From: Fidelibacterota bacterium
GTDB taxonomy: Bacteria > Fidelibacterota > UBA8477 > JABMPR01
Assembly (NCBI GenBank): GCA_016844955.1
Contig: JAERTH010000015.1
Span: forward strand, 1-39,278
Length of the DNA: 39,278 nucleotides
Direction: 5' to 3'
Shown here: piece by piece, positions 10,367 to 19,991 of the stretch
Position numbering within the stretch: position 1 is the first letter of the stretch
Layout: the number at the start of each line of letters is the position of its first letter
Program-made: the position numbers and the translations under genes
Notes under the pieces: model-generated
Databases searched by the model: none
What the model was told of the DNA's origin: nothing
The model's input: only the letters and a program-made list of their open reading frames with translations

Positions 10367-11125
10367 CTAGCGGGGAAAGTGGACATCCCAATTTTTTAAT
10401 GTATCCTCGGAAGCGTGCTGACTGGCTTCCTTTTTATTACGACCTTCACCAAAGCCAACTACAGTTCCATCTATAGAAACTTGAATCATGTATATGGGGT
10501 CATGATCAGGGCCTGTAGTTTTGGTTACCTCAAAAGTTGGGTTGCCTATCTTGAGGCGTTGGCATTTTTCCGCAAGTTGTCCTTTGTGGTTGAAAGATTG
10601 CAACTCGGCTGCATAATCCAATTTCCCAGCAATCACATTTTTTTTCACCCATTCTGAAGCGCACTCATAGCCTCCATCCATATAGATAGCGGCAATAAGT
10701 GATTCGATGACATCGGCCATAATGGAATCATTGTCTCGTTGTCCACCGCGACGACTCGAATCACTAAGCAGAATCCAACGTCCCAGATCCAGTCTATTGG
10801 CACATTTGGAGAGGTAGTTTCCATTCACCAGGATAGTTCTATATTTTGTGAGGGTTCCCTCATTCAGGTGCAGATGTGTTTTAAACAGATAGTCGGAAAC
10901 AACCAATTGAAGAACGGCATCACCCAGGAACTCAAGGCGCTCATATGAATAACGAATATTGTTTTGACTGGCGAAAGAGCTGTGGGTCAGGGCGCGTTCA
11001 AGCAAATGGGGCTCTTTAAAAGTGTAATTCAGTGTTTTCTCAATTGAGCGCAGATTTTTCCGGAAAGCATCTGAGATATCCGGCTTCAGCTGTTTTTTCT
11101 TAAAGATTTTCCCCAAAAATCCCAT
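10367..11125 (-). CDS. rnc: Ribonuclease III
   Basis: 252 residues. The RNase III catalytic domain carries the signature ERLEFLGDAVL (residues 62-72) and the second acidic cluster around DNDSIMADVIESLIAAIY. A C-terminal double-stranded RNA-binding domain (~178-247) ends in the typical GxGxxKKEASQHAS region. The enzyme cleaves double-stranded RNA in rRNA and mRNA maturation. An N-terminal extension of about 20 residues (MGFLGKIFKKKQLKPD) precedes the domain. The gene lies 6 bp downstream of fabF and closes the fatty-acid cluster, an arrangement common in bacteria. Confidence 0.96.
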   Translation of the reverse strand: MGFLGKIFKKKQLKPDISDAFRKNLRSIEKTLNYTFKEPHLLERALTHSSFASQNNIRYSYERLEFLGDAVLQLVVSDYLFKTHLHLNEGTLTKYRTILVNGNYLSKCANRLDLGRWILLSDSSRRGGQRDNDSIMADVIESLIAAIYMDGGYECASEWVKKNVIAGKLDYAAELQSFNHKGQLAEKCQRLKIGNPTFEVTKTTGPDHDPIYMIQVSIDGTVVGFGEGRNKKEASQHASEDTLKNWDVHFPR

Positions 11126-11131
11126 AGTGTA

Positions 11132-12376
11132 TTAGGAGGCCTTGTATTCCTTTACAGCCAAAACGGCATTGTGACCACCAAATCCAAAAGAGTTGCTGAT
11201 TCCAGCTTTTACTTCCCGCTGCACAGCCGAGTTGGGTGTGTAGTTCAGGTTACATTCATCACAGGGGTTTTCATGGTGAATGGTTGGTGCAATCGTATTG
11301 GTTTGCACAGACTTCACCAGTGCTGCCAATTCAACACCACCTGACGCCCCCAGGAGGTGTCCGGTCATGGATTTGGTTGAGCTGACATTCAGCTCATAGG
11401 CATGTTCACCAAAAACGTTCTTAATTGCGATGGATTCGTTCATGTCATTAGCTGGAGTGGATGTTCCGTGGGCATTGATATAATCAATATCTGTTGGTTT
11501 TAGATTGCCATCGGCCAGGGCCATTTTCATGGCTCGGTTGGCACCTTCTCCACCTGCCGCAGGGCTGGTGATATGGTAGGCATCAGCAGTCATTCCGAAG
11601 CCCGATAGCTCGGCCAGAATGTCAGCCCCCCGTGCCTGGGCGTGTTCCAGACTTTCCAGGACAAAAATACCCGCACCTTCACCCATGACAAAGCCATCAC
11701 GCGCCTTGTCAAAAGGACGGCTGGCCGTTTCGGGATCAGGATTAAAAGTGAGTGCCTTCATATTGGCAAAACCGGCAAAACCCATTTGGGTCAGTGCTGC
11801 ATCTGAAGCACCACAGACCATGATATCAGCATCACCATAACGAATGGCGCGCATACCCAGGCCAATGGCGTGAGCAGCTGTTGCACAGGCAGAATTTACT
11901 GAAAAATTAGGACCCTTGAGGCCCCAGATAATTGAGACATAGCCGGCAGCTATATCTGGAATCATCATGGGAATAAAGAATGGGCTAACGCGACGATGAC
12001 CACGCTTGATAAGCATAGCATGCTGCTCTTCAAAGGTATGTAGACCACCCACACCGCTACCAATGATCACACCCAAACGCGTGGGGTCTTCGTTAGCAAT
12101 ATCTAGCTTACTCTGAGCCAGAGCAGCTTTTGCAGAGTGGACAGCATAGCGGGTAAAGGGATCCATGCGACGTGCTTCCTTGAAATCGACGACATCATCA
12201 ATATTCAATTCGTCTTTAACTGAAGCGGCAACGGTTGCATTGTATCCGGCTTCCACCAGCCAGTCTTGCTTTGTTACACCATTATTGCCTGCGACCAAAT
12301 TGGCCCAGAAAGTGTCAACATCGTTCCCCAGAGGAGAAACAACCCCCATTCCAGTAATTACTACACGTTTTTTCAT
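11132..12376 (-). CDS. fabF: Beta-ketoacyl-[ACP] synthase II
   Basis: 414 residues, full length for the family. This condensing enzyme adds malonyl-ACP to acyl-ACP in type II fatty-acid elongation. The Cys-His-His triad is complete: Cys164 in NSACATAAHA, His303 in NAHGTSTPAND and His340 in MTGHLLGASGG. The start ATG is preceded by AAAGGAG at about 5 nt. A gap of about 100 bp separates it from acpP upstream, the only sizeable gap inside the cluster. Confidence 0.97.
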   Translation of the reverse strand: MKKRVVITGMGVVSPLGNDVDTFWANLVAGNNGVTKQDWLVEAGYNATVAASVKDELNIDDVVDFKEARRMDPFTRYAVHSAKAALAQSKLDIANEDPTRLGVIIGSGVGGLHTFEEQHAMLIKRGHRRVSPFFIPMMIPDIAAGYVSIIWGLKGPNFSVNSACATAAHAIGLGMRAIRYGDADIMVCGASDAALTQMGFAGFANMKALTFNPDPETASRPFDKARDGFVMGEGAGIFVLESLEHAQARGADILAELSGFGMTADAYHITSPAAGGEGANRAMKMALADGNLKPTDIDYINAHGTSTPANDMNESIAIKNVFGEHAYELNVSSTKSMTGHLLGASGGVELAALVKSVQTNTIAPTIHHENPCDECNLNYTPNSAVQREVKAGISNSFGFGGHNAVLAVKEYKAS

Positions 12377-12475
12377 GGCACTCCTTTATATAGAAACTGG
12401 ATTCACTATAAAGTCAGGCTTTAATCCCGGACCTAACAGTGAACCCAGCTGTATTCAGAAAATTGTGACTAAAGC

Positions 12476-12709
12476 TTAGGCAAGCTTACTGTCAACGTAC
12501 TGAACTGCTTTCCCTACGGTTGTGATGGTTTCTGCATCTTCATCGGGAATCTCAATGTCAAAAACTTCTTCAAACTGCATGATAAGTTCCACAGTATCCA
12601 GTGAATCTGCTCCAAGATCATCAATAAATGATGCATCTTCAGTAATTTTCGCAGCATCCACACCTAGTTTTTCGACAATGACGTCACGTACTTTTTCAAA
12701 AGTTGACAT
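12476..12709 (-). CDS. acpP: Acyl carrier protein
   Basis: 77 residues, acidic, with the phosphopantetheine attachment motif [12 protein letters not shown] (Ser36). It carries growing acyl chains between the Fab enzymes encoded on either side and donates to PlsX. The position between fabG and fabF is the canonical one. GGAGG lies upstream of the start. Confidence 0.97.
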   Translation of the reverse strand: MSTFEKVRDVIVEKLGVDAAKITEDASFIDDLGADSLDTVELIMQFEEVFDIEIPDEDAETITTVGKAVQYVDSKLA

Positions 12710-12737
12710 TTAAATTTTTCCTCCTAATCGTTCAGTT

Positions 12738-13487
12738 CTATCCTTGCATGACCAGGCCGCCATCAACATTGAAGACCTGACCGGTGATATATCCAGCTTG
12801 TTCAGAGCCCAAAAACGCTACCAGGTTGGCAACATCCTGTGACTCTCCAGTGCGACCCAGAGGAATCTGGGCAGACATTTTTTCCTTGGCATCTTCTGTC
12901 ATCGCATCTGTCATATCGGTGGCAATATAACCAGGTGCAACAGCATTCACAGTGATTCCTCTTGACCCTATTTCCCGGGCCAGAGACTTTGTAAATCCAA
13001 TAATACCAGCCTTAGAGGCGGCATAGTTAGCCTGTCCAGCATTGCCCAACTGCCCCACAATGGAGGTGATATTGATAATGCGACCACCTCGCAACTTGAG
13101 AAAATTTCTGAGCAAAGCCTGAGACATATTGAACACACTCTTGAGATTGATATTCATAATATCATCCCATTGGTTTTCCTTCATGCGCATCATCAGATTG
13201 TCCATGGTGACTCCAGCATTATTCACCAGAACATCCACTGGACCAAAAGCTTCGATGGCTGCAGCTCCCAGTGCTTTACACTCTTCCATGGAAGATACAT
13301 CAGCGGCAAAACCCAGGCAGGTCAATCCTTTTGCTTCAAATTCTTCCTGGACCTTTTTGCAATCCTCCGCCTTACGACTGCTGATCACCACTTTGGCACC
13401 CAATTCAGCCAGACTCAATGCGATCTGATGGCCAAGACCCCTGGTGGCACCTGTTACCACAGCTACCTTTCCCTGATAATCGATCAT
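12738..13487 (-). CDS. fabG: 3-oxoacyl-[ACP] reductase
   Basis: 249-residue short-chain dehydrogenase. It has the nucleotide-binding motif TGATRGLG (residues 12-19), the NNAG motif (~89-92) and the catalytic Ser142, Tyr155 and Lys159 (YAASK). It reduces beta-ketoacyl-ACP with NADPH. Its start overlaps the fabD stop by 4 bp, so the two are translationally coupled. Confidence 0.97.
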   Translation of the reverse strand: MIDYQGKVAVVTGATRGLGHQIALSLAELGAKVVISSRKAEDCKKVQEEFEAKGLTCLGFAADVSSMEECKALGAAAIEAFGPVDVLVNNAGVTMDNLMMRMKENQWDDIMNINLKSVFNMSQALLRNFLKLRGGRIINITSIVGQLGNAGQANYAASKAGIIGFTKSLAREIGSRGITVNAVAPGYIATDMTDAMTEDAKEKMSAQIPLGRTGESQDVANLVAFLGSEQAGYITGQVFNVDGGLVMQG

Positions 13488-14398
13488 GCTATTGCCTCCA
13501 ATTGTTCCTGTGTTCCAATGCCGCTGGTGACAGCATCGCGTTTAATGCGCTTGATCAATCCCTGTAACACACGACCGGGACCGACTTCCACAAACTCGCT
13601 TATGCCATCTTTGACCATGAACTCAACACTGTCTTCCCAGAGCACCGGATTTTCCAGTTGTTCCAATAAATTATTTTTAATCCGATCGGGATCAGTTGTT
13701 GGTTTGGCATTTACGTTGGCAACTAAAGGCACAGTGGCTGGTTTGAATTCAGTTTTATCAATTATAGCCTGTAAGTTGACTTTTGCAGGAGCCATGAGTG
13801 GGGAATGAAAGGCACCGCTAACATTAAGGGGGACAACTTTTCGGGCACCCAGATTTTTAGCTATTTCCATGGCATAATGAACGGCAACGGTTTCACCTGA
13901 AATAACGATTTGTCCTGGTGAGTTATAGTTGGCTGCCTGAACAATACCACGAGCTTCCCCATGCTTACAAATCTTGGCAACATCCTTGCGGGACATATTG
14001 AGAATTGCGGCCATGGTTCCCGATTGGGCCTCACCGGCAGCTTGCATACCTTCAGCCCTCACTTTGACAATGGATAGGGCGTCATCAAAACTGAGTACAC
14101 CTGCAGCAAACAAGGCTGAGAATTCTCCCAGACTATGTCCGGCTGTCATGTGAAATTTGAAAGATTTTGGAAGCAGGCTTACCAGAACCGCAGAAGTAAC
14201 AAAGAGTGCGGGTTGGGTAACTTTGGTTTCAGTTAATGCCTCCAGAGGTCCATTGAAGGCGATATCGGTGACATCAAACCCGAGGATTTCATTGGCCTGA
14301 GCGTACAGCTTTTGCACGGATTCATTTTTTTTAAAAACATCCTGTCCCATTCCAACGAATTGGGAGGCCTGACCAGGAAAAACTAACGCACGTTTCAT
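13484..14398 (-). CDS. fabD: Malonyl-CoA:ACP transacylase
   Basis: 304 residues. It has the GQASQFVGMG entry motif, the catalytic GHSLGEF nucleophile elbow (Ser89) and the partner histidine in GAFHSPLM (His198). It loads malonate onto AcpP for FabH and FabF. It lies directly after fabH (3 bp apart) and overlaps fabG by 4 bp. Confidence 0.97.
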   Translation of the reverse strand: MKRALVFPGQASQFVGMGQDVFKKNESVQKLYAQANEILGFDVTDIAFNGPLEALTETKVTQPALFVTSAVLVSLLPKSFKFHMTAGHSLGEFSALFAAGVLSFDDALSIVKVRAEGMQAAGEAQSGTMAAILNMSRKDVAKICKHGEARGIVQAANYNSPGQIVISGETVAVHYAMEIAKNLGARKVVPLNVSGAFHSPLMAPAKVNLQAIIDKTEFKPATVPLVANVNAKPTTDPDRIKNNLLEQLENPVLWEDSVEFMVKDGISEFVEVGPGRVLQGLIKRIKRDAVTSGIGTQEQLEAIA

Positions 14399-14401
14399 AG
14401 C

Positions 14402-15400
14402 TCAACCTTTCTTACCGGGACCATAGCGCAGTAATATACTGCCCCAGGTGTATCCCGCCCCAAATGCAGCAAATAAAACCAGATCACCATCTTTTATCCG
14501 TTTTTCCCGAACCACTTCATCAAGGCCCAGTGGCAAAGTTGCTGCAGTTGTGTTTCCATACTTATCAATGTTTAAGAGTACTTGTTCATCTTTAAACCCT
14601 GCTTTACGAGCAGCCACGTCGATAATACGCTTGTTTGCCTGATGTGGTATAAAAATTCCAACATCTTCAGCGGTAAAACCGTTCTTCTCCAGAATATCCG
14701 CACTCACCTGGGCCATATCCATTGAGGCACGTTTGAAAACACTGCGGCCATCCTGATAAATGAAATGTTCCCTGGCATCTACTGTCTCATGAGTTGCAGG
14801 TTTCCGACTTCCACCGGCCTTCATATTGAGCGCATCTGCACCTGAACCATCGACAAAGAGAAGTTCATCTATGATGCCGTAATTTTCATCCTCAGTGGGC
14901 TCCAGCAGTACAGCACCAGCTCCATCCCCGAAAAGAATGCATGTGTTTCGGTCGGTATAGTCAAGAATTGAGCTCATGGTATCCACACCGACAACAATGA
15001 CCTTCTTGTGACCAGTCTGAACAAGAGAACTTCCAGATTTCAACGCGAACAGAAAACCCGAGCAGGCACCGGACAGGTCATAGCCCCAGGCTTTGGTAGC
15101 TCCAATCTTGTTTTGAATCAGGGCTGCTGTTGAAGGGAACAGCATATCGGGTGTGACGGTAGCAACAATAATTGCATCGATATCTTCAGCTTTGGTTCCG
15201 GTTTCTTTAAGTAGTTTTTCCACAGCCTGGACACTCATATCTGAGCTGGCTTCACCTTCCGCAGCTATATGCCTTTCACGGATACCCGTGCGGCTAACAA
15301 TCCATTCATCATTGGTATCAACCAATTTCTCAAGGTCAAAGTTGGTCATTACCTTTTTGGGTACATAGGAGGTAACTCCGGTTATTGCAGCTCTGATCAT
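14402..15400 (-). CDS. fabH: Beta-ketoacyl-[ACP] synthase III
   Basis: 332 residues. It starts fatty-acid synthesis by condensing an acyl-CoA primer with malonyl-ACP. The Cys-His-Asn triad is present: Cys113 in GACSGFLFAL, His253 in IPHQAN and Asn283 in YGNTTAA. The gene sits between plsX and fabD as in many bacteria. Confidence 0.97.
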   Translation of the reverse strand: MIRAAITGVTSYVPKKVMTNFDLEKLVDTNDEWIVSRTGIRERHIAAEGEASSDMSVQAVEKLLKETGTKAEDIDAIIVATVTPDMLFPSTAALIQNKIGATKAWGYDLSGACSGFLFALKSGSSLVQTGHKKVIVVGVDTMSSILDYTDRNTCILFGDGAGAVLLEPTEDENYGIIDELLFVDGSGADALNMKAGGSRKPATHETVDAREHFIYQDGRSVFKRASMDMAQVSADILEKNGFTAEDVGIFIPHQANKRIIDVAARKAGFKDEQVLLNIDKYGNTTAATLPLGLDEVVREKRIKDGDLVLFAAFGAGYTWGSILLRYGPGKKG

Positions 15401-15418
15401 TAATATATTCCTGACTAG

Positions 15419-16459
15419 TTAGTGGTGGATGATTTCTTCATCAATATCCGTATAAGTAATATTGGATAGTGATGCTGTAATTTCCTGTTGGATAGCGTCT
15501 GTGACATTCGAGTTTACCAGACGTTGCGCTTCAAAGAGCGCGTTTTTAATTGCTTTTTCGTTTGAACTACCATGAGCAATGAGGGAGATTCCCTTAATCC
15601 CTAATAGGGGGGAGCCACCATAATTATTTGGATCAAAGATTCCCACCAGTTCTGTAAAAACAGGTTTAATCAGGCGGGCACCAATGAGGCGACTGGGTCG
15701 ATCCAGCCTGTTTTTGATCATGGAAAATAATGTTTTAAAAGTGCTTTCAGCCAGTTTCAGAGAGACGTTCCCGGTAAATCCATCTGTAACAATCACATCG
15801 AATTTATTATTGAAAACATCACGTCCTTCAGCATAGCCATTAAAATTCAAGTCCGCTGCTTCCAACAAGCGTTTGGCTTCTTTGACCAGGGGGGTGCCTT
15901 TCTCGGCTTCTTCACCGATACTCATGAGTGCCACGCGAGGTGCTTCCTTTTTGGTAATCTTGCGATAGACAATGCTACCCATAATGCCGAATTGAAGCAG
16001 GTTCTTCGGCTTGGCTTCCGCAATGGCTCCAACATCCAGGAGCAGGGTGGTTCCATCTTCGTGGGGCATAAATGCACCTATTGCCGGACGGTCCACACCA
16101 GGTATGCGACCCAGGCTTAACAGGGAGTAAGCCATGGTGGCACCCGTACTGCCAGCTGAAATGAAGGCATGTCCTTCACCCTTTTTGACCAACTCAATAC
16201 CAACGCGCATGGAGGAATCTTTCTTCTCCTTGAATGAGCGAGTTGGAGAGTCATCCATGGTCACAACCTGGGATGCGTGCTGGATATGTAAACGGGGGCT
16301 CTCAAATGATCGTGATTGAAGTTCCTTGCGGATAACTGATTCTTGGCCGACGAGGATAACATCCCCGGTGCTCTTGGGGTCAGTCAGATACTGGATTGCA
16401 CCTTCAATATTGATAAAAGGGGCGTTATCGCCCCCCATACTATCAACCACGATTTTCAT
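15419..16459 (-). CDS. plsX: Phosphate acyltransferase PlsX
   Basis: 346 residues, starting MKIVVDSMGGDNAP, the family signature. PlsX makes acyl-phosphate from acyl-ACP for the PlsY step of phospholipid synthesis. The glycine-rich segments SAGSTGATMA and DGFTGNVSLK are also typical. It stands 8 bp after rpmF and 18 bp before fabH. Confidence 0.96.
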   Translation of the reverse strand: MKIVVDSMGGDNAPFINIEGAIQYLTDPKSTGDVILVGQESVIRKELQSRSFESPRLHIQHASQVVTMDDSPTRSFKEKKDSSMRVGIELVKKGEGHAFISAGSTGATMAYSLLSLGRIPGVDRPAIGAFMPHEDGTTLLLDVGAIAEAKPKNLLQFGIMGSIVYRKITKKEAPRVALMSIGEEAEKGTPLVKEAKRLLEAADLNFNGYAEGRDVFNNKFDVIVTDGFTGNVSLKLAESTFKTLFSMIKNRLDRPSRLIGARLIKPVFTELVGIFDPNNYGGSPLLGIKGISLIAHGSSNEKAIKNALFEAQRLVNSNVTDAIQQEITASLSNITYTDIDEEIIHH

Positions 16460-16467
16460 TGTTGGAA

Positions 16468-16650
16468 TCAGACTTCTTTAGGAATAAGAACCTGTTTTCC
16501 TTTGTAGTATCCACAATGTGGACATACGCGATGTGGTAATTTTGGTTCACTGCAATTTGTGCAAGTGATGAGACCGGCAAGAGTAGCCTTCCAGTGGGTG
16601 CGACGTTTATCTCTTTTGGCCCGGGATGTTTTTCTTTTTGGTACAGCCAC
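16468..16650 (-). CDS. rpmF: 50S ribosomal protein L32 (zinc-binding type)
   Basis: 60 residues, basic, beginning [20 protein letters not shown]. It has four zinc-ligand cysteines (Cys30, Cys33, Cys43, Cys46), so this is the zinc-containing form. Linkage to yceD upstream and plsX downstream is strongly conserved in bacteria. Confidence 0.96.
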   Translation of the reverse strand: MAVPKRKTSRAKRDKRRTHWKATLAGLITCTNCSEPKLPHRVCPHCGYYKGKQVLIPKEV

Positions 16651-16663
16651 GAGTAAAATTCTC

Positions 16664-17152
16664 CTATTCGTTGAACATATCTTTTAGCTTTGCCCAGCGT
16701 TCATCTGGTTCTACCTCTATCTCCAGCTTTTGTTTGAGGGCCTTACCAGCCTCACAATCATCACTGCAAACATGTGAAATAGGGATGGCTAACAGCACGG
16801 AATCATGGACCAATGGGTAAAGATCGAACTCTGATTCATGAGCGGGGATCTGGATGATTTCATCACCTTCGTATCCCTCGAGGTACTTGGAATCAAAAGT
16901 CAGCATGACCTTAAAATTGGATTCCAGAGTAGCTTCGAACTCTTCCATTCCGGCCTCGCAAATAAAAAGACCGGTACAGGAAACACTTCCGTTTAGATAA
17001 AAATTTTGCCCCTGGCGATCGATTCCTAGTTTCAATTCCAGACGGAGTGGTTTCCACTCAATACTTTTATCGTGCTGTAGCTGTGCTACGCTATCAAAGA
17101 TCTGCTCTGATTTGCCTCTCGGCAATGTGTTCAATGCTAACTTCATTGTCAA
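16664..17152 (-). CDS. YceD-family (DUF177) protein
   Basis: 162 residues directly upstream of rpmF, the standard location of the YceD/DUF177 family, which is associated with 23S rRNA and ribosome assembly. The middle contains [16 protein letters not shown], corresponding to the family's conserved cysteine-containing beta segment, and later CSDDCEAG. It is probably the first gene of the yceD-rpmF-plsX-fab transcript, since a gap of about 68 bp precedes it. Confidence 0.85.
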   Translation of the reverse strand: MTMKLALNTLPRGKSEQIFDSVAQLQHDKSIEWKPLRLELKLGIDRQGQNFYLNGSVSCTGLFICEAGMEEFEATLESNFKVMLTFDSKYLEGYEGDEIIQIPAHESEFDLYPLVHDSVLLAIPISHVCSDDCEAGKALKQKLEIEVEPDERWAKLKDMFNE

Positions 17153-17220
17153 AGCCGCGCAATATAGATTCGTGTTATTCGCATGTCAAATGTTTAACCT
17201 ACTGTGAAATCAGCAGCCTA

Positions 17221-18600
17221 TCAGGGCTGCATGACCGCCTCAATCTGGGCTATGGTTTTTGGGATTGATGCGCTGAGCACGCGGTGTCCTTTCTCTGTAA
17301 CCAATACATCATCTTCAATTCTGATCCCGATATTCCACCACTTCGGATCGACATCATCTGCCTGTGAAATATAAATCCCTGGTTCTACTGTGAGAACCAT
17401 GCCGGCTTTCAGTATGTAGGGGGTACCGCTGGCATCATAGCGACCACCGGCATCATGGACATCAAGACCCAGCCAATGTGAGGTGCCGTGCATGAAAAAT
17501 TTCCGATATTTTTTCTCCTTGATCAGTTCCTCTGGCTCCCCACTCAAGAGACCCAGCTTGACAAGTCCTTCGGTAAGAACCTGGACAGCAGTATGATGTG
17601 GTTTTCTAAAAGAGGCGCCTGGTTTGACTGTTGCAATGGCAGCCGACTGGGCATCTAACACCAATTGATAAATAAGGGCTTGCTCTGCACTAAATTTTCC
17701 TGAAGTGGGTACACTGCGGCTGATGTCTGCAGAATAATAGTCCCATTCAGCACCCACATCCATCAAAATGATATCACCTGGAGTCAATGCTCCCTGGCTG
17801 CCTGTATAATGCAGGTAACACGAGTTTTTTCCTGCGCCGACTATGGAAGGGAATCCCAAGCGTTGTGCCCCTCTTTTTTTGAAACCATATTCAATCTCGG
17901 CTTGCACTTCATATTCAAAATTGAGGGTTGGTATTTTTTTAAAAGCTGCTTCCAGAGACTCACCAGTAATTTTGATGGCATGTTCCAGTGCTTGAATTTC
18001 CCAGTCAGATTTAATCATGCGGTGGGCTTTGAGTAACGAGGTGGCTTCCTGGGTTATGGGTGGGCGTTCATAACTTTTAGCAAGGGAGCGAATGCATGCT
18101 TCCTCAAATTGAGAATCATTACCATATGAAACTACCAGCCGTTCATAACCCTTTACCAATTTCCCTAAATGGTCAAAAAAATCATCATAACTAAAAGCCA
18201 GGTCTATTCCGGGCAGTAGCATTGCATCTGTGAATATTTTTTCAGGACCCGTCCAAACCTCGCGTTTGATATCCCGCTCAGGTGCGAAAAAGATAGCTTC
18301 AATGGTATCGTGCGAACCAGACTTGGGGGTCAGAACCAGGATGGCATGCTTGGGAGACCATCCAGTTAAATAGAAAAAATCGGAATCCTGTCGATAGGGA
18401 TATTCAACATCATGATTGCGCATTTGCTCAGGTGCTGAATGTATGATGGCACAGGCATTCAGTTCCCTGAGTTCACTGATGAAAATTTCCCGACGCCTCT
18501 CAAATTCATCCTGTGGTAAATCACCAGGTTTCGAATAAGCCATGCCGCTGGTGGAGAGAACAAGGAACATGAGAGAGAGTAGTTTGAGTCGGAGTATCAT
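17221..18600 (-). CDS. Secreted Xaa-Pro aminopeptidase (M24B family)
   Basis: 459 residues with a signal peptide (MILRLKLLSLMFLVLSTSGMAYS), an aminopeptidase-P N-domain (~30-165) and a pita-bread metallopeptidase domain (~190-445). Metal ligands are visible: two Asp in LMDVGAEWDYYSADISRS, His in GTSHWLGLDVHDAG, Glu in TVEPGIY and Glu in IRIEDDVLV. The enzyme removes N-terminal residues before proline; the signal peptide places this copy in the periplasm or outside. It is the last gene of the mpg-dipeptidase-peptidase group. A weak inverted repeat (17213-17230) spans its stop codon but lacks a U-run. Confidence 0.92.
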   Translation of the reverse strand: MILRLKLLSLMFLVLSTSGMAYSKPGDLPQDEFERRREIFISELRELNACAIIHSAPEQMRNHDVEYPYRQDSDFFYLTGWSPKHAILVLTPKSGSHDTIEAIFFAPERDIKREVWTGPEKIFTDAMLLPGIDLAFSYDDFFDHLGKLVKGYERLVVSYGNDSQFEEACIRSLAKSYERPPITQEATSLLKAHRMIKSDWEIQALEHAIKITGESLEAAFKKIPTLNFEYEVQAEIEYGFKKRGAQRLGFPSIVGAGKNSCYLHYTGSQGALTPGDIILMDVGAEWDYYSADISRSVPTSGKFSAEQALIYQLVLDAQSAAIATVKPGASFRKPHHTAVQVLTEGLVKLGLLSGEPEELIKEKKYRKFFMHGTSHWLGLDVHDAGGRYDASGTPYILKAGMVLTVEPGIYISQADDVDPKWWNIGIRIEDDVLVTEKGHRVLSASIPKTIAQIEAVMQP

Positions 18601-18609
18601 GAAGTGTCC

Positions 18610-19290
18610 TTATTCTATTATCTGGTAATCAGTGCGTGCAACTTTTACAGGGACTGCGTTAAAATGCCACCATTCGATGGAAATTGATTGAAAGCCAGCC
18701 TGTGTCATCACCTCACGTAGCAATACGCGGTTATCCAGCTGCTCCTGGCTCAGACGTTTTTGCTTGAGGAATTTCTCCTCATGTCGCGGTTGTGCCAGTT
18801 CACCGAAATAATCAAACGGGGTTCCCATATCCAGGGGGAGCCCTGCATTGGTGGCGATGGTCAGATCGACGGCTGACCCATAATTATGGACGGAGCCACG
18901 ATCAGGGTTGGCAACATATTTCTGCGAAGGGGTCCCTGCAACGATAGCCCACATTTTTCGTTGAATAGATCGTGGCCGAGCGCCATCATAGACCAGAAGT
19001 GAAAGCTCGGGATGATCTTTTTTCAGGTTTGCCTGAGCCTGTTTTAACATTTTTGCAGCCTTTGGTTGGAGGTAACAATCCTCCAACTCTCCATAGGTAT
19101 CCAGGCCCAGGAAATTATCTGATGTAGAATATTTTAAGTCCACAAGAATGTCGGGCGCCAGTGATTGAATGTTGATTAGACCTTGGCCAGTCAGCTGTGC
19201 TTCCAGGTTGATGGCCATTTCCTGTGCATAGGAACCAGGCTGAACCATGAGGATCAGGATTGTAGCGAAGTGGATTAGTATATTTTTCAT
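18610..19290 (-). CDS. D-alanyl-D-alanine dipeptidase, VanX/DdpX family
   Basis: 226 residues with a signal peptide (ILILMVQPGSYAQ). It shows the zinc signature SVHNYGSAVDLT (His135, Asp142), the catalytic EWWHF (Glu206, His209) and the GARPRS arginine region (~103-108). VanX-family enzymes hydrolyse D-Ala-D-Ala; an exported copy points to murein-peptide recycling rather than vancomycin resistance, and no vanH or vanA neighbours are present. The start overlaps the stop of the upstream mpg gene by 4 bp. Confidence 0.9.
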   Translation of the reverse strand: MKNILIHFATILILMVQPGSYAQEMAINLEAQLTGQGLINIQSLAPDILVDLKYSTSDNFLGLDTYGELEDCYLQPKAAKMLKQAQANLKKDHPELSLLVYDGARPRSIQRKMWAIVAGTPSQKYVANPDRGSVHNYGSAVDLTIATNAGLPLDMGTPFDYFGELAQPRHEEKFLKQKRLSQEQLDNRVLLREVMTQAGFQSISIEWWHFNAVPVKVARTDYQIIE

Positions 19291-19991
19291 GGGCGGAAGA
19301 TAGTGTACTCCTGTCCGTTGTGCCAGTTTCTAACACGTAAAGGATTTTTTGTACAGTTCCGGGCAAATTTAGCATCGATGAAACGGTAGGGCAGGTGTGC
19401 ATCCCGCTGAGGATGGATTCCAAGACGGGTTGTCTGGATGATGGATTCAGGCGCATAGCTGTCATCCTGGAGCTCAAATTGTCCAGGTGTTAACTGTTGG
19501 TTGTTCCAATCCCTTACTTTTATCCCCAGCGATTTGCAGAGCAGGGTTTGACCGGCACATAACCTGGATAGGGGTCGTGGCTGGCCAGTCCGGGTTGGAT
19601 TGTTTGCCTGCATCATATCAATAGCGTCCGTACTGTCGCCCTTCTTACAGCTGGGGTATCCAGATTTAATCAGGACGGCATTGCCATTACCCTGACATGA
19701 AAAATTTAGAGAGTCCCCTCCATGTGCATAGTACATATATATGGTCCCTGGATCTGCAAACAGAGCACAACGGTTTTCGGTGTATCCCAGGGAGGAATGG
19801 CTGGATTTGTCATCCAGATAATAGGCTTCAGTTTCTATTATTCTCGCACGCAGCCATAGTCCCTTCTGAGAAAAATGGATGACTTTGCCCAGCAGGTCTT
19901 CAGCTACTTCCAGAGCATCTCTATTGAAGAAGCCCGAGTCAAGGCTGGAGGGCGCGTTATGTTGCAGAAAGTCCACGTCATAAATATTCAT
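19287..19991 (-). CDS. mpg: DNA-3-methyladenine glycosylase (AAG/MPG family)
   Basis: 234 residues. It matches the eukaryote-type alkyladenine glycosylase fold: RIIETEAY (catalytic Glu ~55), DKSSHSSLGYTENRCALFADPGTIYMY and the SCQGNGNAVLIKSG segment. It excises alkylated purines in base-excision repair. A short N-terminal extension (about 20 residues) precedes the domain. It is the first gene of a three-gene group and faces the MerR gene across a 362-bp divergent intergenic region. Confidence 0.92.
   Translation of the reverse strand: MNIYDVDFLQHNAPSSLDSGFFNRDALEVAEDLLGKVIHFSQKGLWLRARIIETEAYYLDDKSSHSSLGYTENRCALFADPGTIYMYYAHGGDSLNFSCQGNGNAVLIKSGYPSCKKGDSTDAIDMMQANNPTRTGQPRPLSRLCAGQTLLCKSLGIKVRDWNNQQLTPGQFELQDDSYAPESIIQTTRLGIHPQRDAHLPYRFIDAKFARNCTKNPLRVRNWHNGQEYTIFRP

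Noticed and set aside
13170..13808. 212-codon plus-strand open frame opposite fabG and fabD
   Set aside because: It lies antisense to two well-supported genes, has no recognisable domain and no ribosome-binding site.
17213..17230. Terminator at the end of the Xaa-Pro aminopeptidase gene
   Set aside because: A 6-bp perfect stem spans the stop codon, but no U-run follows on the minus strand.
18610..19290. Vancomycin-resistance gene vanX
   Set aside because: The protein has a signal peptide and lacks vanH, vanA, vanR and vanS neighbours; it is better read as a cell-wall dipeptide-recycling enzyme.
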